NCBI GenBank assembly: GCA_023014335.1
Contig: JAECYW010000006.1
Coordinates: forward strand, 1,054,001-1,118,000
Length of the DNA: 64,000 nt
Direction: 5' to 3'
Source: Galerina marginata
Lineage: Eukaryota; Basidiomycota; Agaricomycetes; Agaricales; Galerinaceae
Positions 57,339 through 64,000 of the stretch are shown piece after piece; the stretch's first letter is position 1; every line of letters starts with the position of its first letter. A program made the position numbers and the translations under genes. The notes beneath the pieces are model-generated. The model saw only the letters and a program-made list of their open reading frames with translations, made no database searches and was not told the origin of the DNA.

Positions 57339-58082
57339 TTAGTCGGAGGTGTCCGGTTTTTTCACATGGTACATGAAATCGCTCCGGAGAGTATATTTCA
57401 CGCCCTTGACCACATCCTCACCACTATGGTACAGTCCTCTTTGCTGGAAAATAAGAACGCGTCCCTTTTTCGGTTCAATATCAACGTATTTGTCTTTGGA
57501 GCCCAAAATACGCGTAGCACCTCCCTGTACTCCCTCTTCGCCGAGGTATACCTGGAGGGTAACACCCGCCTGACGCCCATCTGGAAGACGTAAAGGGCCG
57601 TCGCAATGGGGCCTGAAATAATTGCCCTTTTCATATCGCAAGAAGCTGAGCCGTTCATTGACCCTTCGAACGAATTGTGTCAGACGATTTTAGACGCCCG
57701 GAATGAGTATAACCCACCCAGCCAACTCCCAAGTCTTGCGTAGCCGACCGCGTGCTGCCACGATGGTCTCCCACTCGTCTCCTGGTTGAATTTTGACCAA
57801 TTCTGGCACTAAAGGCAGGATTCGCTCCTGTATTTTATCCGCAGCCTTTTGATCAAAGAGGAGGATGCGTTGGCTGTTTCTGTAGTCCGTGTCGACGTAG
57901 TTGTCGTAGCGGCCAGGGCCATAGTTCACTGCTGCTACCTTCCACTTCTGATCAGATTCGGCCAGGGCGATAAGTTCATCGCATTCCTCTGGTGTGAAAA
58001 CGTTATCGATGACTTTGACGTAGTACCCTTTGTAATCCTTCTTAAGCGCCGTCTCGGAAAAGTCGAACAGTGGGGCAGCCAT
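57339..58082 (-). CDS. 2-oxoglutarate/Fe(II)-dependent dioxygenase (prolyl 4-hydroxylase type), copy 2
   Basis: Tandem paralog of the gene at 56119-56858, reading MAAPLFDFSETALKKDYKGY, then FTPEECDELIALAES and YVDTDYRNSQRILLFDQKAA, and after one intron VNERLSFLRYEKGNYFRPHC (His-Cys-Asp metal motif), YLGEEGVQGGATRIL, RVLIFQQRGLYHSGEDV (second His) and YTLRSDF (2-oxoglutarate Arg). The C-terminus is slightly longer (VKKPDTSD). The intron and exon phase are the same as in copy 1. All catalytic residues are present, so both copies could be active. The substrate is unknown. Confidence 0.88.
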
Positions 58083-58170
58083 GGAATGATGACAATGAGC
58101 TAGGGGATAACTTGGGACCAGGTGATTGGAAGATCTGCGAAAGATAAAAGTTTGACATAGAACTTGCCCT

Positions 58171-58177
58171 TTTTATA
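58171..58177 (-). promoter_or_regulatory. TATA box of dioxygenase copy 2
   Basis: TATAAAA on the minus strand, 89 bp upstream of the ATG at 58082. Confidence 0.5.
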
Positions 58178-58896
58178 GGCGACTCTTCACCTCGAGTCAG
58201 AGGCTTTTGGCCAAGCGAGGCAGTGCTGCGTGAGGCAAGTGCATGTCACTTGACGCCCTAATTATATTAATCACTTCAGCATCCAAATGAAACCTACCTC
58301 GAGGTCGACAAGCCTCACACAGTTTTAGGCAATTGCAAGATACGAGGCATTTGAGTAAGAGCTAGCGAGCGGGGAAGCGTCTCTGCCATCCAGCCTGCTC
58401 AGCAGAGTTCGTTTGATTGTTTTCGTTGTTAGCCATGCCAGTGTTTGAGAGATGAGGTGGGGTTACGTCGTCCTCCACCCCGTTTGCCTATCCGAAAGCC
58501 TTGGAATGCTGGCCCACACTGGCAGTCCTCAAGCTGAGGGGAGCTCTGAATCGCGATGTGGTACATAGGAAGTCTTTTGTGCAGTACAAATACGTCATTA
58601 TCCACAGGAAGGTCACCAGAAATCATCGACAATATTGAAATATACAGTCTGGATATTGGCTGTGTTGGTGGAAGTCGAGTGCACTGGTCGGAGCCTAGTT
58701 CCGGATAGTGGGGCCGGATGTTTGGTCCCGCTTTTGCTACAACTGCGAGTAAACGTTGAGTGAACGGACTCGAAGCGCCTATCATTTCATAGAAAAATTG
58801 AAAAATGATAATAACCATTCATAGCATAAAACATACAGGATAAAACTTAAGAAAGTATTACAGGGGCCAAATAAATAACACATCCGAATTTCGACA
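58178..58896. other. Intergenic
   Basis: One minus-strand frame (58429-58818, 129 codons) has no recognised domain or splicing partner. Left uncalled. Confidence 0.4.
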
Positions 58897-59341
58897 TCAC
58901 ACCTGCCCCCCTCGAATCGGAAGCTCGACCACAACTTCCTTCAGAGGATAATAGCAAGCCTCGAACAGGCCATTCTCCTTCAACCAGGTAAGCGCGAGCA
59001 CCATGCGCTCAGCGTGTTCCTGGCCCCAGCGGTTTGGGCGAATATTGTCTTGAACGGCGAAGATAAGTTTGGGGCGCCGGTTGGTCGGGTCGATGTCCCG
59101 GAGGGAGAGCAGCTCGTATCCCAGTCGTACGCCTGGTCGTCGTCGTCCACTCTTTCCTCGCAAATTGCACTGGCGATCCGACGGATTTGTTCCCAGTCAA
59201 GGGGGAGGCCGATGACATTAAAGCGTTTCAATGGCATTTTGACCTCTGAAATAAGACAGTCAGAACCGGTGAGGGTAAGGGGAGACGCGACCACGTACGG
59301 TTCGGGTTGAAGACCGGGGGCATCAGGAGAAGGGAATGCAT
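58897..59341 (-). CDS. Small hypothetical protein with apparent frameshift
   Basis: Exon 1 starts at ATG 59341 (MHSLLLMPPVFNPN) and joins, across a GTACGT...TTTCAG intron, to QVKMPLKRFNVIGLPLDWEQ and AICEERVDDDDQAYDW. There the frame must change: GYELLSLRDIDPTNRRPKLI and RWGQEHAERMVLALTWLKEN, to the stop at 58897, lie in the other frame. Both halves are protein-like and abut at a GGG run (59120-59122), as if one base were missing. No intron can explain it (the possible GT...AG stretch is 18 nt). It is either a pseudogene, an assembly error or programmed shift. Function unknown. Confidence 0.6.
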
Positions 59342-59951
59342 TATGGTAATAGGGAGGGTGGTAAAAGGTAGAGTAGTGGGTATGATAGTCCCGTAGCGCA
59401 GCTACACAAGTGGGAATTAGGAGAAAGTAAAAAGGCTAGTGAAGGAGCGAGTGGGTGAGAGAGCTATGATGGGGGAAAGGACGTTATTCCTCGACCCTTA
59501 TATACCATTCATGAAGGAGGCCTGGTGGCATAGTAGGGCCATAAATGGACCAGGTAGGAAGGAGGCAACAATTGAGCCGATTGCCATTTTAGGGAGGAGC
59601 ACGCAGTTACCATTATGATTTACTGGACGTGGGATGGCCCAACGATCATGCATAATGTACAATGGGTGTAAAACAATTGCTCATTGATGCCATGTGGATA
59701 TTCCACTAAAACCGAGTTCGAAAGTTGCCCAGGGCAGGAAGGGCCAACGGGCCACAATAGGGAGGAAGCGTGCTTGTGGTGATGCCAGAATACCGATTCT
59801 TGGATACAATGGCGGTGGGAAAACGAGAAAGAGAAGTATATTATACAAATGATTTTTGTCACAAAGACACACCTAATACCAAGTTGATCTTACAATTACG
59901 ATGATCATGAAAGAACCGAATTTCAACCTTTATACATAACCATGTGTTGCG
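59342..59951. other. Intergenic between the frameshifted gene and the SDR 3' end
   Basis: A TATATAA on the minus strand (59498-59504) lies 157 bp before the hypothetical gene's ATG. Minus-strand frames at 59620-59872 have no domain. Confidence 0.35.
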
Positions 59952-61117
59952 TTACCATTTCTCGTGAGCAGGACGAACTAGACGTCAAAATATTAAGTAT
60001 AACAGACGAGATCTAATTGATGCAGGAAGGACTTACGGTCAAGCTCCCAAGTCCACGCCGAACGATCTTGATTAACAAGGTATAGATACGACTGGAGAAA
60101 TCGTCAGAAATATGGCCCAGAAAATTGTTTACGCGTCTTCCTCACATTCGCGATACTGTCAGCACTGAGCCGTCCATCCTCATTGGCAGCCCACTCTGAG
60201 CCCCTTCTGTCGCGCTGACGGTCCACAAGAATAACTAGATGCCTTCATTTAAATCTCGATAATATGTTTAAACAGATTCGACGAACCTCCGTCAATTATT
60301 GCCTAATAGACAATGTCAGTAAGGATTAAGAACAATAAAAGAAGACTAAGCCTACATGAGAAACATGAATATTCTCCTTCCCAAACTCCTTCGCCAAACT
60401 CTGCGACAGAGCTCTCAGACCAAATTTGCCGGCAGCAAACGCGCTGGTCATAACATTCCCTCTGAGACTTGCAGTTGCCCCAGTGAATATTAGGGCGCCT
60501 TTCTTTCCATTCGCCTGTTCGATATCATTATCTTTGAATGCCAAAATAGCACCTCGAGAGAACGAGAAGGCGGCAGCGACACTAATTTGCAGGACGTCTT
60601 GCACGTCTTGCGGAGTGACGTCGAGGAAGTTCTTCCAGACACCATGACCCGCGTTGAAGAGTGCGACGCGGATGACGTATTCGGGTTTGGGGAACTTGGC
60701 GTGGATTGCAGACCACGCTGCTGTGACGTCTTCGTCAGAGTATGAAGGCACGGCGAACGGTGCAGCCTGTGTGATGAAAAGGCACTTTAAATATCTGCTG
60801 GCTTCCGGATTGTAATTGATAATGTGACTGACATGTCCGCCTGAGTTGTTTATTTCAGCTGCAAGTTTATCCACAACTTCAGCACCGCGAGCAATGAGAG
60901 CAACGCTGTAGCCTTTCTTGGCAAAGAGTCGTCTATGAATGGATATTTCAGAAGCTACCCTTTAAATTCCAGGATTATTCACTTACGCCGTAGCTGCACC
61001 GGTACCCGATCCATTTCCAAGCCCTAACACCATTTTCGAGGATGAGATCGATTAATGAATTCCATCAAGTAGCGTACCTGCAACAACTAAAACACTTTTC
61101 GCGGTTTGAGATGCCAT
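59952..61117 (-). CDS. Short-chain dehydrogenase/reductase (SDR) with Phe at the Tyr position
   Basis: NAD(P)-dependent oxidoreductase of Rossmann fold. The start at 61117 reads MASQTAKSVLVVAG, joining GLGNGSGTGAATARLFAKKG (Gly-rich cofactor loop), SVALIARGAEVVDKLAAEI, VALFNAGHGVWKNFLDVTP (the NAG motif), LIFTGATASLRGN (Ser-type region) and SAFAAGKFGLRALSQSLAKE. In the last block the usual catalytic Tyr four before Lys is Phe. The final exons carry ADSIAN, YLVNQDRSAWTWELDLRPAH and EKW-stop at 59952. Four or more introns. It belongs to a fungal SDR group in which, as I recall, the Phe form is common, so it need not be inactive. The substrate is unknown. Confidence 0.85.
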
Positions 61118-61195
61118 TCTGTTGGGGGAAAGGCAGTACTGGTCTGAGAAAAGCAGAGAAAAGTGAGGTCGAAGTTTGAAAGGTGCTCTTTTTCT

Positions 61196-61202
61196 TTTTA
61201 TA
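61196..61202 (-). promoter_or_regulatory. TATA box of SDR gene
   Basis: TATAAAA on the minus strand, 79 bp upstream of the ATG at 61117. Confidence 0.5.
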
Positions 61203-61788
61203 GCAACAGATTGAGGTATTGGTAAGAAGCAGGTCACTTGAGTCAGCAGATCCATGTCGTGATTGTGGTTGCTTCTCGCGCAAGTACCACCACCCTTCGA
61301 CATTCATGAGAAAGAACACATCATATAAAAAAAGCAGTATCTGAACCCCGGCTGCAAGCCTCGCGTATAAACCGGAAACGGACCAAATGAATCTTCTGCA
61401 AATCGTTGAATCGCCCCGAGTCCAAGCATTGATAGAGAAACCATCCGATCATTGAAGTACGAGGGCCAGAGATGTGTTTTATGGGTTTAATCATGCATTG
61501 TAGAAGAAAAGGGCCAATTTATAGTTGACAAGTTGATCGTCAAGGTTTTATTCAAAGTTCGTCGACTGGTTGTCAGTTGAGTTCTTGTAGACCCATGGCG
61601 CTTAAGGGCCGGTTTCGATCACGTGATGGTACTTTCCTTCAAAATCACTGCTTCAAGCTTGGCATTCATTCAACGTTTATCCCTCTCCGAACGCGCTACA
61701 ACTTTTCTAGAGTCCAGGATATATACCCCCATTCAATTCAATTTAACTTCTCAAATCAAAGATCTTCCGCACTCGAGATTGTAATTCC
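61203..61788. other. Divergent promoter region
   Basis: Lies between SDR (-) and MDP1 (+). No gene; a plus-strand frame at 61577-61840 overlaps the MDP1 start in another phase. Confidence 0.35.
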
Positions 61789-62807
61789 ATGCCGTCGACA
61801 CGGAGCTCAGGATCTTCGGAGGCATATCCTCAGCTGGTAGCATTCGATCTGGAGTGAGTAAGAACCTGAAGAACACCTCTAGAATCTAATATTTCCTCGT
61901 TCTTCTGCCCAGTTACACGCTCTGGGATTTGTGGATTGATACCCATGTTACAGGCGCGTGGGTATCGCCTTCCTCGATTTTCGAGGATTTTATCTAATGT
62001 TATCTCGTCTTACTACAATGAATACATAGGCCCGTTAAGGAGACACGAGAACACAGTTAACCAGGTTTTGGACAAGTGTGTACAATCAAAATGCTTTCCT
62101 TGATCGTCTCAGTAACCTCCTGCACAGATATGGAGAACAGATCTCACTCTATAAGGACGTTCCTGATATCCTCCACGGGATACGATCACGATCTTTACGC
62201 GTGAACGATGATGAGGAAGACCGTAAGATTGTAATCGCTGCGTGCTCCAGGACGCATGCCCCGGATCTGTATGTTCTAAATTTTTGAAGGGAACAAGCCA
62301 CTGAATTTATGGCGTAGGGCAAATCAATGCCTCCGATTGTTGCTTGTGCCCCCCAGTGTCGACGCCGAGCAGTCGATCCACAACCCTACTGCTGCCATGG
62401 AGTTCTTTGACGAATTGGAAATATACCCTGGTAAGTTGTCATTTTGCTTAAATTTCGTATCTGACTCATGTTCAAACTTTATCAGGCTCAAAGATCAAGC
62501 ATTTCAAAGCACTTCACCAACGCACTGGCATTCCATACTCGGAGATGGTGTGTTTTTTACACGTTGATATTCAACGCGGCACTTACGCTGCAATTTGCAG
62601 GTATTCTTTGACGATGAGCAACGAAACTCGGAGGTTGAAAAACTAGGCAAGTCTATCCACCTTCTACTCAAATAATCTGCCCTTTATCTTACTGCCTCGA
62701 CTCGATCTTTCCTAGGAGTGACATTCCAGCATGTCCCTCGAGGTCTCACTCGTCAGATATTCGATAAAGGTTTGAAGGAATGGAGACGGCGTCAGTCAAG
62801 CGAGTGA
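61789..62807 (+). CDS. MDP1: Magnesium-dependent phosphatase 1 (HAD family)
   Basis: Predicted Mg2+-dependent HAD phosphatase; relatives act on phosphotyrosine or glycated-protein phosphates. From ATG 61789: SSEAYPQLVAF leads into the DLDYTLWDLWIDTH nucleophile motif, which is formed across an intron; then GPLRRHENTVNQVLDKYGEQ, ISLYKDVPDILHGIRSRSL, IVIAACSRTHAPDL (motif II Ser), PGSKIKHFKALHQRTGIPYS (Lys), VFFDDEQRNSEVEKLG (motif III Asp) and VTFQHVPRGLTRQIFDKGL, with the stop at 62807. Two introns have GC donors: 61954-62029 (GCGCGT) and 62647-62715 (GCAAGT); the alternative GT choices break the frame. Length about 215 residues fits the family. Confidence 0.88.
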
Positions 62808-63538
62808 AGTGAGATGCAAAACGTCTCATTTTCGGATCGTGGTTGCTGGAATCCCTGGTGTTTCCTAGCAGCTAACTTTGGAAAGCCTACCTGGTAGTAC
62901 GTACTACGTCGAAGCTCGCCTGAAATCATGATCAACAACATTTCTTTCAAAGGCATCAGAGATTTTGTCGCACACGGAATTATCTTGGCACAATAAATTA
63001 GTTCTCTTTATTGCTGTGGCTCTTACCATATCGACGTCTGGCTACTTGCCTTACTTAAGCCGGCATTCAAAGTCGAAATGGTATATATTCTGTGCGATTT
63101 GGTATCTCCGTCGCACTCGGCTTTGGCCCAACACAATTGGTGACCAAAAATAGCCTTCGTCTAAATTAGGCCCTGCGCACAGCCGCCAAAAGTCAAACCC
63201 GCAGTATGGACAGCAATCTGTCATCCGCTCTTTCCTCTTACCTTCAGTGCCACGACCCAACATTTCTAGACCGGCCGCAGTGATTCAACACCAGGCGTGG
63301 GGCTCGGAAACATACGCTGGGGGCCAAATAAATATCGTTTCTCCTCAAACATCTTTCTTTCCTTCCATTCGAGTGTCGAATCGGGTTTCCGCTTCGCTGT
63401 TTGTGCGATTCCTATCTAGGGTTTAAAAAGGGTTTTATAGCCTTATAAAGGTGAGCACTTCGTTGACGGATCTTCATTTATGAAGTGTTAACACAGAATT
63501 TCAACTCAACAGTCCCCCTGCAGCAGGATAAAGTAATA
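62808..63538. other. Intergenic
   Basis: A plus-strand frame at 62965-63153 begins without ATG and has no domain. The region is probably the promoter of the next gene; there is no obvious TATA near 63539. Confidence 0.35.
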
Positions 63539-64000
63539 ATGACGAAAAACGAAGGAAACCAGCCGTACTATGCTCCGCCGACCGTAGAGAAGCCAGGGCA
63601 GGCGTACTACAACCCACGTATGTCCCATATTCCACTGTAAACATCTTTACCCTTATATTCCCTCGACGCGATAGACCAAGCTCAGGTTGCGCAATATCAA
63701 GACCAGTACATGCCTCAGGCCCAGCCATACTATGCGCAGCAACCGCAACAGCAGTATCAACAGTATCAGCAATATCAGGGACAACCGCAACCTCAGATGG
63801 TCTACGTTCAACATCCGCAGCAAACTCAGGGTAGTGCGGATGCTTGCTTGCCTTGTGCCTGGTTCGTCTGCCCATTATTCATACCATGATGCATTTGTCT
63901 GACTTTTATCCGTGTTCTCTCCCCCCCTTGCCCGCCTTGTGTTTTATTTCCTCGTCGGATCAAACAGTCTTGCGGGCTGCCTTACGGCTGCGCTCTGCTG
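63539..64000 (+). CDS. CYSTM-type cysteine-rich transmembrane protein, N-terminal part
   Basis: Small tail-anchored stress-related proteins of this family have a Gln/Pro/Tyr-rich head and a Cys-rich membrane tail. From ATG 63539: MTKNEGNQPYYAPPTVEKPG, an intron (63619-63673), then a Gln/Tyr-rich repeat QPQQQYQQYQQYQGQPQPQM and DACLPCA. A further intron of about 107 nt (donor GTTCGT at 63861, acceptor ending 63967) joins it to CLAGCLTAALC, the Cys-rich tail of CYSTM, at the window edge. The gene is cut by the window end. The last intron is inferred from the motif and the donor is weak. Function and partners are not known. Confidence 0.65.

Noticed and set aside
62965..63153. Small membrane protein
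   Set aside because: No ATG start and a frame on the opposite strand is equally open; no support.

Overview
The window reads as nuclear DNA of a filamentous wood- or litter-decaying basidiomycete (Agaricomycetes). Genes are dense and cut by many 45-70 nt GT-AG introns. The gene set fits: a GH27 alpha-galactosidase with an N-terminal fungal CBM1, a GMC alcohol oxidase of the mushroom AOX type, a DyP-type peroxidase, a basidiomycete-type sesquiterpene synthase, a HET-domain protein, a MYND/Mss51-like protein, an F-box protein and an atypical kinase of the kind expanded in mushrooms. Nothing looks prokaryotic or viral. I could not recognise any tRNA, rRNA or CRISPR.

Layout. 0-6.9 kb: the 3' end of a hypothetical gene, the alpha-galactosidase followed by a decayed copy of its C-terminal domain, and a beta-trefoil lectin. 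7.8-14.8 kb: kinase-like protein, DUF4139 protein, F-box protein and a second lectin on the minus strand. 14.8-18.0 kb has no gene I can support. 18.0-25.3 kb: xylulokinase with a long low-complexity insert, a third lectin, a MITE-like inverted-repeat element and a sesquiterpene synthase with a hydrophobic C-terminal tail. 26.6-33.9 kb: an intact PPIH-type cyclophilin converging on an intact alcohol oxidase, with decayed copies of both genes between them. 35.3-36.2 kb: an 840 bp element with arms of about 250 bp, flanked by TA. 36.5-41.8 kb: a Fab1/PIKfyve-type lipid kinase. 42.3-52.9 kb: HET protein, MYND protein, cyclin-like protein, an uncertain gene and the spliceosomal thioredoxin-fold protein DIM1. 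53.0-61.1 kb: minus-strand DyP peroxidase, two tandem 2OG-Fe(II) oxygenases, a small gene with an apparent frameshift and an SDR. 61.8-64 kb: MDP1 phosphatase and the start of a CYSTM-type protein.

How the genes relate. This is mostly a mosaic of independent genes. The alpha-galactosidase (secreted hydrolysis of plant galactosides), xylulokinase (pentose entry into the pentose phosphate pathway), alcohol oxidase (alcohol to aldehyde plus H2O2) and DyP peroxidase (uses H2O2) could all serve plant-cell-wall utilisation, but nothing shows that they are co-regulated. The terpene synthase has no P450 or transporter beside it, so I do not call a biosynthetic cluster.

The most interesting observations concern gene structure and duplication: five inferred GC-AG introns in three genes, microexons of 9, 10 and 12 nt at conserved protein positions, a decayed duplication of the cyclophilin/alcohol-oxidase junction, two inverted-repeat elements, and several enzymes with altered catalytic residues. 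I found no convincing wholly new system. All exon boundaries were inferred by eye from reading frame and family conservation.
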